A stretch of DNA of 64,000 nt from JBDZVM01 sp040255675 (GTDB lineage: Bacteria > Actinomycetota > Actinomycetes > Acidothermales > Acidothermaceae), in contig JBDZVM010000020.1 in NCBI GenBank assembly GCA_040255675.1, positions 4,149 through 68,148 on the forward strand. The letters run 5' to 3'. Positions 8,584 through 16,626 of this stretch are shown here, in pieces. The stretch's first letter is position 1, and every line of letters starts with the position of its first letter. The translations under genes were made by a program, and so were the position numbers. Under the pieces are notes generated by a model. It searched no databases and was not told the origin of the DNA. It worked only from the letters and a program-made list of their open reading frames with translations.

Positions 8584-9219
8584 ATGACACCGCCGTCCGT
8601 CGATCGTCACGATATCGAGGCGCTGCTCGCCCGAGCGCGTGCCCTGATGTCGCGAGGCGGACGGCGCCTGCTCGGCATTGCCGGAGCACCCGGCGCGGGC
8701 AAGTCGACCCTCGCCGAGTTCGTCGTCGAGGCGCTCGCGCCTGACGCCGTGCTCGTGCCGATGGATGGATTTCACCTTGCCGAGGCACAGTTGCGTGGGC
8801 TCGGAATCGACGAGCGCAAAGGTGCCATCGACACCTTTGACGCCGGCGGATTCGTCGCGATGCTGCGACGGCTGCGTGACGCGAGCGAACCGGTGGTTTA
8901 CGCGCCGACTTTTCGACGCGAGATCGAAGAGCCGATCGCGGGCGCGATCCGCGTGCCTCGCGAAATACCGCTCGTCGTCACCGAAGGCAACTACTTGCTC
9001 GCCACCGACGGCGTCTGGGCGCAAGTGCGGGGGATTATCGACGAAATTTGGTTCGTCGAACTCGACGACGACGTACGGCTCGATCGTTTGATCAATCGGC
9101 ATATGCGTTACGGACGTAGCGAGCTGGCCGCGCGGGCGCGCGCATTAGGAAGCGATCAGCGCAACGCGGAGTTCGTGGCGGCTGGCCGGGCGAGGGCGGA
9201 CGTGCTCGTCGTCGGATAA
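8584..9219 (+). CDS. Nucleoside/nucleotide kinase family protein
   Basis: A 211-aa P-loop kinase with Walker A GIAGAPGAGKST at about residues 31-42, then VPMDGFHLAEAQL (substrate loop with Asp) and TEGNYLLATDG. This is the uridine kinase/pantothenate kinase-like superfamily; many actinobacterial members annotated as putative fructose or nucleoside kinases have exactly this MDGFH-L and EGNYLL pattern. The phosphate acceptor is not determinable. The gene is followed by about 220 nt of non-coding DNA that I read as a riboswitch leader for the next gene. Confidence 0.8.
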   Translation: MTPPSVDRHDIEALLARARALMSRGGRRLLGIAGAPGAGKSTLAEFVVEALAPDAVLVPMDGFHLAEAQLRGLGIDERKGAIDTFDAGGFVAMLRRLRDASEPVVYAPTFRREIEEPIAGAIRVPREIPLVVTEGNYLLATDGVWAQVRGIIDEIWFVELDDDVRLDRLINRHMRYGRSELAARARALGSDQRNAEFVAAGRARADVLVVG

Positions 9220-9261
9220 CCGGCAGCGCCTTTTCTTTTCACAGATGACAATCGCGTGACG

Positions 9262-9430
9262 GCCGTTGCCAACCGCGCCGGGTTTTGCGTAACAGAACGG
9301 AAACCTTGCGCGCGCGAGCATCCAAACCATTGTGGGGAGCGTCTTTTCGGTCACAGGTCTTGCGGAGATCGCTGCCGGGACCTTCGGCCGTTGCCGAAGT
9401 AGCCGCGGCAGGGGACTCTGCAAGGAGACG
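9262..9430 (+). promoter_or_regulatory. Probable c-di-AMP (ydaO-yuaA type) riboswitch
   Basis: The leader of the L,D-transpeptidase gene contains, in order, ACGGAAACC, GCGAGCATCCAAACC, GTGGGGAGCGT, GGTCACAGGTCTTGCGGAGA, TCGCTGCCGGGACCTTCGGC and AGGGGACTCTGCAAGGAG. From memory this succession matches the actinobacterial leader upstream of rpfA-like and other cell-wall enzyme genes, known as the ydaO/c-di-AMP riboswitch, an OFF switch for peptidoglycan remodelling genes. Assignment is by recalled motif order and gene context, not by a covariance model. Confidence 0.6.
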
Positions 9431-9441
9431 CGAGGAAGAAG

Positions 9442-10335
9442 TTGAGTTTAATGCGCCGCACGTTCGGTCGTCCGTCGAATTTCGCCAAGAGAATTCTGCC
9501 GGCAATCTTGGTGTCGGTGGCGCTCGCGGCCGCGTTGGTCTCGTGTCGTGCCCCGTCGTCTCCTCGCACGTCGCCGGCACCGGTCACGGCGGTGACGCCA
9601 TCGACAACACCGGCACCGACAACACCGGCACCGACAACACCGGCACCGACAACACCTACGCCGGTGACGCCGACCACGCCGGCGCCAACGAGGTCGGCAC
9701 CCACGACACCGCCACCCACCACGCCCGCCCCCAGCGGGCCGCGGTTGGCGCAACTGGGCGACCAGGGTGACGACGTGCTCGCGTTGCAGAAACGGCTTAG
9801 CGCGTTGGGCTATTGGCTTGGAACTCCAGACGGCACATTCGGCAACCTCACCGAGCAGGCGGTGTACGCGTTGCAAAAGGCCGCCGGTTTGCAACGTGAC
9901 GGCATCGTCGGTGCCAAGACCAGGCAGGCGCTCGACGACGGCGTGCGTCCGGCGGCGCGCAACCTCGCGGGAAATGTGATCCAGATCGATCTGAAACGTC
10001 AACTGCTGATGTTTACGACCGACGGAAAAGTCACCTGGATTTTGAACACGTCGACCGGCGGCGGATACACGTACACGAGTCGCGGCGAGACACACCAGGC
10101 GGTCACGCCGACTGGCTCGTACTCCGTGTTCCGGCAAGTCGAGGGATGGGACACGTCGCCGCTCGGCCAGTTGTGGCGGCCGAAGTACTTTAACGGCGGG
10201 ATCGCCTTGCACGGCTACGGGTCAGTCCCGCCGTATGCCGCCTCGCACGGATGCGTGCGCGTCAGCATCGACGCCATGAACTGGATCTGGGACGACGGCA
10301 TGGCGCCGATCGGCCAGCGAGTCGTCGTCTTTTGA
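9442..10335 (+). CDS. L,D-transpeptidase lipoprotein with peptidoglycan-binding domain
   Basis: A cell-wall cross-linking enzyme on the outer face of the membrane. Order of parts: lipoprotein signal with VSC lipobox (about residues 10-35), a TTPAPTTP low-complexity linker from a tandem repeat in the DNA (9603-9660), a PG_binding_1 domain (GDQGDDVLALQKRLSALGYW, about 108-165), and a YkuD catalytic domain ending in HGYGSVPPYAASHGCVR with the catalytic Cys in SHGCVR. Either TTG 9442 or ATG 9451 may be the start; GAGGAAG lies 4 and 13 nt upstream. The leader is a probable c-di-AMP riboswitch, which fits regulation of a peptidoglycan enzyme. Confidence 0.9.
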   Translation: MSLMRRTFGRPSNFAKRILPAILVSVALAAALVSCRAPSSPRTSPAPVTAVTPSTTPAPTTPAPTTPAPTTPTPVTPTTPAPTRSAPTTPPPTTPAPSGPRLAQLGDQGDDVLALQKRLSALGYWLGTPDGTFGNLTEQAVYALQKAAGLQRDGIVGAKTRQALDDGVRPAARNLAGNVIQIDLKRQLLMFTTDGKVTWILNTSTGGGYTYTSRGETHQAVTPTGSYSVFRQVEGWDTSPLGQLWRPKYFNGGIALHGYGSVPPYAASHGCVRVSIDAMNWIWDDGMAPIGQRVVVF

Positions 10336-10394
10336 GGCTTGCCTAAGGCTCGTATTGCGCGCTGATCGGCCGATCTTCCTTCATACTGAGCCGG

Positions 10395-12011
10395 ATGCTT
10401 GCCGCCCTTCGACGTCGCGCGCTGTCCGCGTGCGCTTTGATCGTCGTCCCAGCTTTGATCTCCTCGTGTACGTCCGGAGCACGCGACCGCGACGCGTCGG
10501 CCGATTCGCCGTCGTCCGCGTTGTCGAGCGTTTCACCCACGCCGACACCGACACCCACGCCGACGCCCCTCGCGGCCGTGGCGCACGCGCCCGCCGCCGC
10601 GACGCGCGTGATCGCCGCGCCGACCGCTCAGCAGGCGTCGATCGACGTCAGCTCAGCGTTGTTCGCGTCGTCACCGGTCGCGGTTGTCGCCGCGCCTGAG
10701 GACGCCTCCGTGTCGAGGGCCGCGCGAATCGCGGAAAAACTCGGTGTTCCGCTTCTTGTCGGCGACGCCGCGAACGAGCCGAACGACCCGAACGAAACCG
10801 CGCCGGTCAGCGGCTCATCTCCATCGTCGCCTTCGCGATCGATGCGCACGGCGCTCGACGACGAGTTGCGCCGACTCGGCACGAGCGACGTTGTCTCGGT
10901 GGGCAATCCGCAAAGACCCGACGCCGTGAGCGTGATTGACGACGGTGGCGTGCTTCCTCTCACCGCGCCGCCGCAACCGGTGCGGGGCACCACCGTCCTC
11001 GTCGACGCCCCGGCCGACATGACCGCGACTGCCGCCGCCGCGACCGCGCGGGCTGCCGGTGCCGCCGTTGTCGACGTCCGCGGCGGTGATCCGCGCGGCG
11101 ACCCGCACGCGATCGCTGCCCTGGCGCACGCGCCGCTTCAGCATGTTGTCGCGGTGGGCAAAGGTTTCGGTTCCGCGGAGCAAGTCGCGTCGCGGGTCGC
11201 GGTCGCGCATGCCGGCGCGCAATTGCCCGGTGGCGGTCAACTCGTCTTTCCCGGACGTCGATTCGTGGCGCTTTACGGGCACCCGGGCGCGGCGGTACTG
11301 GGCGTCTTGGGCGAGCAAGACCTTGATGCGAGTATCGCTCGCGTGCAACAGATTGCCTCGGCATATCAGCCGTTGAGTGACGTCACCGTGATTCCGACCT
11401 TCGAAATCATCGCGACCGTGGCGCAGGGTGCGCCCGGTCGCGACGGGAATTACTCGGCGGAATCAAGCGTCGATACGCTCCGCCCTTGGGTCGAAAGGGC
11501 CCGAGCGGCCGGACTTTACGTAGTTCTCGATTTGCAGCCCGGACGGGCCGACATTCTCGACCAGGCAAAGCTCTACGCGCCGTTGCTGGCCTATCCCAAC
11601 GTCGGGTTGGCGGTCGATCCCGAGTGGCAGCTTGGGCCGACTCAGCTGCCGTTGCATCAGATTGGAAGTATCGATTCGGCGCGCCTCAACGCGCTCGGTG
11701 CCTGGCTCGACGCGTTTACCGCATCGAGGCACCTGCCGCAAAAACTGTTGGTGTTACACCAGTTCCGGTTGTCGATGATCGGTAATGAGGCGGCGTTGCG
11801 GACGCACTACGACAACGTCGCGGTACTGATTCACATGGATGGTCAAGGCACCCAACCGAACAAAGACGCCACCTGGCGCTCGGTCGTCGCGGCCGCGCCG
11901 AAAGGGTTGCCGTTCGGCTGGAAGAATTTCTACGACGAAGACCACCCGATGCTCACGCCCGAGCAGACAATGACGCGAAGTCCCAAGCCGATGATGATCT
12001 CGTACCAGTAG
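10395..12011 (+). CDS. Cell-wall-binding-repeat-like lipoprotein with C-terminal barrel-like domain
   Basis: A 538-aa lipoprotein: basic N-terminus, hydrophobic stretch and lipobox ALISSC (about residues 19-24), then a PTPTPTPTP linker. Residues about 90-270 resemble cell wall binding repeat 2 domains (SVARAARIAEKLGVPLLVG-like segments and LRRLGTSDVVSVG). Residues about 300-538 (IPTFEIIATVAQGAPGRDGN, YVVLDLQPGR, VGLAVDPEWQLG) look like an alpha/beta barrel of an uncharacterised actinobacterial family. It follows the L,D-transpeptidase by 59 nt on the same strand, so it is probably part of the same envelope operon. Confidence 0.65.
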   Translation: MLAALRRRALSACALIVVPALISSCTSGARDRDASADSPSSALSSVSPTPTPTPTPTPLAAVAHAPAAATRVIAAPTAQQASIDVSSALFASSPVAVVAAPEDASVSRAARIAEKLGVPLLVGDAANEPNDPNETAPVSGSSPSSPSRSMRTALDDELRRLGTSDVVSVGNPQRPDAVSVIDDGGVLPLTAPPQPVRGTTVLVDAPADMTATAAAATARAAGAAVVDVRGGDPRGDPHAIAALAHAPLQHVVAVGKGFGSAEQVASRVAVAHAGAQLPGGGQLVFPGRRFVALYGHPGAAVLGVLGEQDLDASIARVQQIASAYQPLSDVTVIPTFEIIATVAQGAPGRDGNYSAESSVDTLRPWVERARAAGLYVVLDLQPGRADILDQAKLYAPLLAYPNVGLAVDPEWQLGPTQLPLHQIGSIDSARLNALGAWLDAFTASRHLPQKLLVLHQFRLSMIGNEAALRTHYDNVAVLIHMDGQGTQPNKDATWRSVVAAAPKGLPFGWKNFYDEDHPMLTPEQTMTRSPKPMMISYQ

Positions 12012-12039
12012 GGTTCTCGCTACAAGGAGGTGCGGCGGT

Positions 12040-12423
12040 ATGGGCGAGGAGTTCACCTACGCCGAAGCGGCCGTGCTGATGCCGAAAGTGCGCGAGGTGG
12101 CGGCCGGCATCATCGAGACGCGCGCCGATCTCGCCGAGCTCAGCAACGCGCTTCGCAACGGGGGCGAGTCGCCGCTCGGCGGCGTTGCCGAAATGAAGGC
12201 GCTCGAAGCGCGGTTGCACGAAATGCTCTCGTGGTTTCCCGAGCATGGCATCGACGTGAAGGGTGCCGCGCCGCTCGTCATCGACTTTCCGTCGCGGTTG
12301 CTGGGCGCGCCGGTCTTGCTTTGCTGGCTCGAAGGTGAACACGACCTCGCCTGGTATCACCACGCGGAACTGGGTTTTCTCGGACGCCGTCGGCTGCCGC
12401 CCGAGGTGATGGCCGGGCTTTAG
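12040..12423 (+). CDS. DUF2203 domain-containing protein
   Basis: A 127-aa cytoplasmic protein matching the DUF2203 pattern: FTYAEAAVLMPKVREVA at the start, a helical middle, GIDVKGAAPLVIDFPSRLLG and the C-terminal LCWLEGEHDLAWYHHAELGF. Function of the family is unknown. AAGGAGGTG precedes ATG 12040. Its stop overlaps the stop of the convergent methyltransferase gene by 4 nt. Confidence 0.85.
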   Translation: MGEEFTYAEAAVLMPKVREVAAGIIETRADLAELSNALRNGGESPLGGVAEMKALEARLHEMLSWFPEHGIDVKGAAPLVIDFPSRLLGAPVLLCWLEGEHDLAWYHHAELGFLGRRRLPPEVMAGL

Positions 12424-13235
12424 GCCCGCTCGGCCTTGCGAAACCCCAGCGTCAAAAAGGTGTAGCGAAGACCGACTCGTGTCCACGACACCGGGCGCTC
12501 GCCGTGCGCGAGTTTGAGTTCGCCGACAAGGCGCAACCCCGCGCCGGCGGCCAGCTCGACCATCGCGCGGATTTCATCGGGAGAAAAGATGTGAACTGGC
12601 TGCCCGTACGCCAGCGTCCCTGTGGTGTCGGGGGGATCCTGGTCGTAGTCGGTCGACACGAAAAGGATGCCGTCACGCCGCAGGAGGCGGCTCGACTCGT
12701 CGAAGAACGCTTTGAGCGGTACACCGTGCTCGAGCACCGACAAGCAGGTGATCGCATGAAACCTCTGGTCAGGAAAGCCGGTCGCGGTGACGTCGCCCGG
12801 CACCAGTCGCACTGGTCCGTGCCTGGTCTCGCGCCGCCACTCGAGGTTGTTGCCGAATAGATCGGTGAAGCCGTAGAGGCGCAGCGCCGGAAGTAACGTG
12901 GAATAGCGGGCGGCACCCGCATCAAGCACAGCACCTGTCGGCTTTATGTCGCGCAGAACAAACGACAGCGCGGCGAGAGTGTCCCAGTTCTTGGGCCTGT
13001 CGTGGTGGAGCGGCAATCGTAGGGCACGAAGCTCGCGGCATGCGCGCTCCCAGTCGGCGCGACTGTCGAGAACGTTGGTTGGGTCGACGGGCGCGGGCTG
13101 AGGCCGCGGCGCGGCCGAACGGGATTCGACCGCTCGCAGCAAAGCCACCCGCAGCCAAAGGAACTCTTCGGCCATTCGTCGCGCCACCACTCGTATCGCG
13201 TGTCGCGGCGGTATTCGCAGGAATGACCTCTCCAT
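12420..13235 (-). CDS. Class I SAM-dependent methyltransferase with transposon-supplied start
   Basis: A 271-aa methyltransferase: motif I AVLDAGAARYSTLLPAL (about residues 99-115), then VRLVPGDVTATGFPDQRFHAITCLSVLEHG, and RLLRRDGILFVSTDYDQ. The acceptor is unknown. The first codons, ATGGAGAGGTCAT, are the terminal inverted repeat of the IS1595-type composite element, and the target-site duplication encodes residues 5-7, so the present N-terminus is a fusion made by insertion. A native start at the internal ATG 13175 (MAEEFLWLRV) is likely. Before insertion the gene followed the GH15 gene at about 59 nt on the same strand. Confidence 0.8.
   Translation of the reverse strand: MERSFLRIPPRHAIRVVARRMAEEFLWLRVALLRAVESRSAAPRPQPAPVDPTNVLDSRADWERACRELRALRLPLHHDRPKNWDTLAALSFVLRDIKPTGAVLDAGAARYSTLLPALRLYGFTDLFGNNLEWRRETRHGPVRLVPGDVTATGFPDQRFHAITCLSVLEHGVPLKAFFDESSRLLRRDGILFVSTDYDQDPPDTTGTLAYGQPVHIFSPDEIRAMVELAAGAGLRLVGELKLAHGERPVSWTRVGLRYTFLTLGFRKAERA
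13215..13222. repeat. Left 8-bp target-site duplication of the composite element
   Basis: TCGCAGGA directly abuts the left terminal repeat. The identical octamer abuts the right terminal repeat at 25717-25724. Eight bases is the duplication length known for the IS1595 family. Confidence 0.85.
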
Positions 13236-13256
13236 CTAACGACGGCACATTAGGGG
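13223..13256 (+). repeat. IS1595-type terminal inverted repeat, outer left
   Basis: Begins ATGACCTCTCCATCTAACG and ends TTAGGGG. The next 20 bases (AAATCGGCCAGC and following) are shared with the left end of the Fic cassette at 23523. Confidence 0.85.
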
Positions 13257-13304
13257 AAATCGGCCAGCTCCTTCTTGGTTCGTGCGTCGGCGTTGGTGAG
13301 CAGA

Positions 13305-13832
13305 TCAGCAAGTGCTCTGGTCGTGACACGTCGGGACAGCGCCCTGCACGGACCCCGGGGCTTTGGCGGTGCCCGCCTTGCGGCAGGTGATGTCGTAGCC
13401 GGCGGCTGTGAGGGTGAGTTCGTCGTTTCGCACTGTGGCGATCACGGTGGCGTTCGGTTGCATTACGGCTTGGGCGGCGGCGATCAGTGCCAGCACCGAG
13501 GCATCGTCGCCGACGTAGCCGGCGGCGGTCACCGCGACCAACTCAGGGCGGAAACCCGACTTGGACAACTGGAATCGTCCAGAGTAGAAGTTCACGCTGT
13601 CGTCGGCGAACATGTTGCGGTCCGTGGTGAACATGACGTAGCCGCCTGGTCTGGCCACTATGGGTACGTCATTGCCATCGTGCCTGACGTTAGTGATCTG
13701 CCAATGGTAGCCGACAAAGCCGGCTGCGGCCGGCTGGTCCCTGCTCGCAGCGCCGCAGCCCGCGATGCCGATGAGCAACGCGGCTGCGATGACAGCGCAG
13801 AACGGCAGTCGCCAGAGCGCATGGGTAATCAC
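13305..13832 (-). CDS. Small lipoprotein carried inside the IS1595-type element
   Basis: A 175-aa predicted lipoprotein. GTG 13832 is chosen because GGGAGGA lies just upstream and the translation begins a signal peptide VITHALWRLPFCAVIAAALL with lipobox GIAGC. The mature domain (FVGYHWQITNVRHDGNDVPI, GGYVMFTTDRNMFADDSVNF, SGRFQLSKSGF) recalls META-type heat-shock lipoprotein domains (small beta folds with W-x-I-T, SGRF-like motifs), but this is tentative. It sits between the left end and the transposase gene, so it is a passenger gene of the insertion sequence, not a host gene. Confidence 0.7.
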   Translation of the reverse strand: MITHALWRLPFCAVIAAALLIGIAGCGAASRDQPAAAGFVGYHWQITNVRHDGNDVPIVARPGGYVMFTTDRNMFADDSVNFYSGRFQLSKSGFRPELVAVTAAGYVGDDASVLALIAAAQAVMQPNATVIATVRNDELTLTAAGYDITCRKAGTAKAPGSVQGAVPTCHDQSTC

Positions 13833-13988
13833 GATGTTCCTCCCTGGCCTGTCAGACGCAACGAAGGTGTTCCGCCGTTCCCACAGGGGCTCGCCAAGTG
13901 CCCAACCATCTCCACATGGTGCGTCGATCATGGTCTGTGCGCCAACGATCGCGTATGGGTGAAGTCGCTACGCGACCAGAATGACGCG

Positions 13989-15053
13989 TCATCGAGAAAT
14001 AGCACGCCATGGCCTGCCGGCGTCGGGTTGCGCCAAACTTGCCGGAAGCCCGCGTGGGCCGATCGGAGCGGTCGGCATCTTGTCGTCGTCGCGCGGGCGG
14101 GTGCCGCCGATGGCGACGTCGCGGTAGCTGACGGGGCAGGTGAGCACCGCCTGTTCTAGTAGCCGGTAGAACAGCAGGCCGGGCTTGCGCGCATGCCGGC
14201 GGTTGAACCGGAACTCGAACTCGCCCAGATACTCCTGCAAATGGCCGGGCTCGACCGCCCCCTGCAACGTCCCGAGCAGCCAACGCTGCGACTGCGCCTG
14301 CACTCGCGACACCGCAGGGAAATGGAGGTGGGCCGGCACCCCAGACCGCGCGACCCTGACGCGGTCGTGGACGTAGCCCTCCGCGGCTTTGGCCAGGGCC
14401 CCGAACGCGTCCGTGCGCAGCGTGGAGCCGCGTTCGACGCTGCCGCGGATGGCCGCGCGCATCGACTCAGCCGTCTGGTCTGGCATGACCACCAGACGGG
14501 CGCGCCCGATGCCTCTTGGCAGCACCTCGGCGGCCACCATCACGGCCGTCTTGTTGTGGGCGTAGGACCGGCCGGGCTTGCCCGCCTTGTTCGCGCCGCC
14601 GACGAACATCTCGTCGACCTCGACCGTGCCAGAGAGTTTGGACCGCCGCGGGTTGACCATCGCGCGTCGATAGCGATGCAGCATCGTCCAAGCCGTCTGG
14701 TACGAGCCAAGGCCTAGGGTGCGCTGGACGCCACGGGCGGAAACTCCGTTCGCCCGAGTCGTCAGCTCCCACGCGGCGCGAAACCACACCGTCAGCGGCG
14801 TGCGGGTCCGGTGGAAGATCGTCCCCGCGGTAGGCGTCGACCGCCGGCCGCACGCGCCGCAATCCCAACTGGCGCCATCGGCCCGCCTCCACCCGTAACC
14901 GACGGCCCCGCACAGGTGGCAGGCAAACTCGGCGTCCCCCCAGCGCAACCACGCCAGGTAGTCCAGACACGCCTCGTCGTCCGGAAACCAAGCAGCGAAC
15001 TGCACAGCCGTCGCGGGGTACTGTCTGCCAGCCACAGGCTTCAATGGGTTCAT
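13989..15053 (-). CDS. IS1595-family transposase (ISXO2-like DDE)
   Basis: A 354-aa transposase. The N-terminal zinc ribbon is CHLCGAVGYGW and CGACGRRSTPTAGT (about residues 45-80, CxxC...CxxC). The DDE core includes GTVEVDEMFVGG (first Asp, about residue 144), TDAFGAL (second Asp) and the C-terminal EYLGEFEFRFNRRHARKPG. A truncated second copy of its N-terminus lies at 25570-25660. It presumably acts in trans on the related ends of the Fic cassette and the whole composite. Confidence 0.92.
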   Translation of the reverse strand: MNPLKPVAGRQYPATAVQFAAWFPDDEACLDYLAWLRWGDAEFACHLCGAVGYGWRRADGASWDCGACGRRSTPTAGTIFHRTRTPLTVWFRAAWELTTRANGVSARGVQRTLGLGSYQTAWTMLHRYRRAMVNPRRSKLSGTVEVDEMFVGGANKAGKPGRSYAHNKTAVMVAAEVLPRGIGRARLVVMPDQTAESMRAAIRGSVERGSTLRTDAFGALAKAAEGYVHDRVRVARSGVPAHLHFPAVSRVQAQSQRWLLGTLQGAVEPGHLQEYLGEFEFRFNRRHARKPGLLFYRLLEQAVLTCPVSYRDVAIGGTRPRDDDKMPTAPIGPRGLPASLAQPDAGRPWRAISR

Positions 15054-15453
15054 GCGACGGTTATCGGCAGCCAGAATCCCTTACCGTACCGCCGTTAGAT
15101 GGAGAGGTCATTCGAAATATTCGACGTGGCGCGGACGGGCCACTAGGTCCGAATACTGGTACTTCGTGCTTTTCCAAATCCTCTGCTACGTCGTTGCGGG
15201 GATTCTCGACCTTGCCGTAAAAACTCCCATTTTCGCCGTCATCGTGCTGTTGGGACTGTTGCTTCCTAGCCTCGCTGTCCTCGTTAGGCGATTGCATGAC
15301 ACGGGCCGCAGCGGCGGCTGGTTCTGGATCGGTTTCGTGCCGCTCGTCGGGAGTGTCATCTTGTTCGTCTTCACCGTTCTGGCAAGCGAGCCCGGTCCGA
15401 ACCGCTACAACGAAAGCGATGCTGCCGGGCTGCCTTTTCGTCAGCCGATCTAA
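15052..15453 (+). CDS. DUF805 membrane protein, N-terminus replaced by IS end
   Basis: From residue 21 on this is a DUF805 protein: SKYSTWRGRATRSEYWYFVL, two to three hydrophobic segments, then the family hallmark RLHDTGRSGGWFWIGFVPLVG and SEPGPNRY near the C-terminus. Normal family members start about 10-12 residues before SKYS. Here the IS1595 terminal repeat abuts at 15111, and the only in-frame start is ATG 15052 inside the IS, antisense to the transposase start. The gene is therefore 5'-truncated; it may be expressed as a fusion from the IS or be a pseudogene. Confidence 0.6.
   Translation: MRRLSAARIPYRTAVRWRGHSKYSTWRGRATRSEYWYFVLFQILCYVVAGILDLAVKTPIFAVIVLLGLLLPSLAVLVRRLHDTGRSGGWFWIGFVPLVGSVILFVFTVLASEPGPNRYNESDAAGLPFRQPI
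15078..15111 (-). repeat. IS1595-type terminal inverted repeat, inner right end of the autonomous copy
   Basis: CCCTTACCGTACC through GATGGAGAGGTCAT; the reverse complement matches the left end at 29 of 34 positions. It abuts the truncated DUF805 gene. Confidence 0.85.
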
Positions 15454-15528
15454 CCTTGGGTGCCCGTTAGTAGCGGTTACCACGTCCACGCACAACTCCG
15501 CCGACGCGCGGGCTGTCTCGGCTGGTCG

Positions 15529-15690
15529 CGGTGCACGAGTGAGGCGCATGCCCATACCGCGTCGAAGGAGCCGCCGGGAAACGGCAAACGCGCGAAGGTC
15601 GGCGGAGACTGCGGGCACCGACACGTGCCGTAGCTCGAGCGAGGTCTGCGTTTGGAGGTCCGCGCCGACCACGCGGTGGCCGGACATGGC
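15529..15690 (-). pseudogene. Methyltransferase fragment, frameshifted
   Basis: On the minus strand one frame reads GHRVVGADLQTQTSLELRHV and a second frame continues with RLPFPGGSFDAVWACASLVH. Joined, these resemble motif I/II and the acidic PFPxGSFDAVWAxxSLxH motif of class I methyltransferases. No start, no complete domain and a frameshift between the parts, so this is a relic in the debris between two transposase genes. Confidence 0.55.
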
Positions 15691-15699
15691 GAGCTGTGA

Positions 15700-16287
15700 C
15701 GGCGTGCGACGACGACCCCGCCTGCGACCGGGAGTAGCGCGCGCCCATCAACCTCGGGCCGAGGCCAAATCGTCGATGCGGTGTCGATCCGCGAACGCCT
15801 AGCCGAGATCGAGGACCGAGCGGTGCCCGGGCATTGGGAAGGTGACTTGATAACCGGCACGTACAACAGCCACGTCGCGACCTTGGTCGAACGCCACTCC
15901 CGGTTTGTACTGCTAGTCAAGGTCAACGGCAAAGACACTGAGACGGTCGTCGCCGCACTTGCCCGCCAGCTGCCCACGCTACCGCCGCAGCTGTGGGCCA
16001 GCCTGACCTGGGATCGCGGTAGCGAGTTGGCGGCGCACAAGAAGTTCAGCATCGCCACCGACGTCAAGGTGTATTTCTGCGACCCGAAAAGCCCGTGGCA
16101 GCGCGGGACGAACGAGAACACCAACGGCCTGCTACGCCAGTACCTGCCGAAGAAAGCCGACCTTTCCCTGCAAAGCCAAGCTGACCTGGACGTCATCGCC
16201 GCCAAGCTCAACACTCGACCACGGAAAACACTCAACTACCAGACACCTGCTGATATTCTCCAACGAGCCGTTGCGCTGACGGGTTGA
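15700..16287 (+). pseudogene. IS30-family transposase, 5'-truncated
   Basis: Reads GRGQIVDAVSIRERLAEIED then AVPGHWEGDLITG (first catalytic Asp), LTWDRGSELAAHKKF (second Asp), SPWQRGTNENTNGLLRQYLP (catalytic Glu) and LNTRPRKTLNYQTPADIL, the C-terminal half of IS30-type transposases. An in-frame stop lies near 15697 and the N-terminal helix-turn-helix half (about 180 residues) is missing, so it is inactive. Confidence 0.85.
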
Positions 16288-16626
16288 ATTCACCGGGCGC
16301 ATTCTTTCCGGCATCGAACGATAAGTCAATGTTGAGCGAAGACCCCATCGTGCTCGGCGCACCTTTAGCCGGCGACATCTCTATCGAGGAGCCGCAGCGG
16401 AATCGTCCGCCACAACGTCGTCCACCTCATCAACGACATGGTCTGTGCCGTGTAGCCGAGAAGCCGTCTCGCAGAACGATATGCCCTTTCTTGGCCGGAT
16501 TTGCGTCGTGGTGGCGCAGATCGGGCTCTCGCCATCAGCTATTGCGCCGTTGATGTACGAGGACTAGCTTGCTCTCAATTTCTCGCCTTGGTTGCGGGAC
16601 GCGTCTCTGACGTGAAGGGGGAAGCA
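16288..16626. other. Gap before the RCC1-Rhs gene; no gene recognised
   Basis: About 340 bp between the IS30 remnant and the Rhs start. Open stretches in frame with the Rhs gene (LAISYCAVDVRGLACS and following) have no ribosome binding site and no family resemblance; likely remnant DNA plus the Rhs promoter and leader. Confidence 0.4.

Larger units (their letters stand above)
13223..15111. mobile_element. IS1595-family insertion sequence with lipoprotein passenger
   Basis: An 1,889-bp element with 34-bp imperfect terminal inverted repeats (29 of 34 matching) at 13223-13256 and 15078-15111. It carries a DDE transposase of the IS1595/ISXO2 type and a small lipoprotein gene on the same strand. 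The flanking octamers, TCGCAGGA on the left and TCGAAATA on the right, differ, which is expected if the left end also serves as the end of the larger composite element. Confidence 0.8.

Noticed and set aside
9603..9660. Tandem repeat in the L,D-transpeptidase as a mobile or regulatory element
   Set aside because: It only encodes the low-complexity TTPAP linker; such repeats are common in secreted actinobacterial proteins.
13223..15111. The autonomous IS1595 copy as an independent recent insertion
   Set aside because: Its flanks TCGCAGGA and TCGAAATA do not match; the matching duplication belongs to the outer ends of the 12.5-kb unit.
16501..16626. Upstream extension of the RCC1-Rhs protein by 42 residues
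   Set aside because: No ribosome binding site and it would precede the signal peptide; ATG 16627 has GGGGGA upstream.
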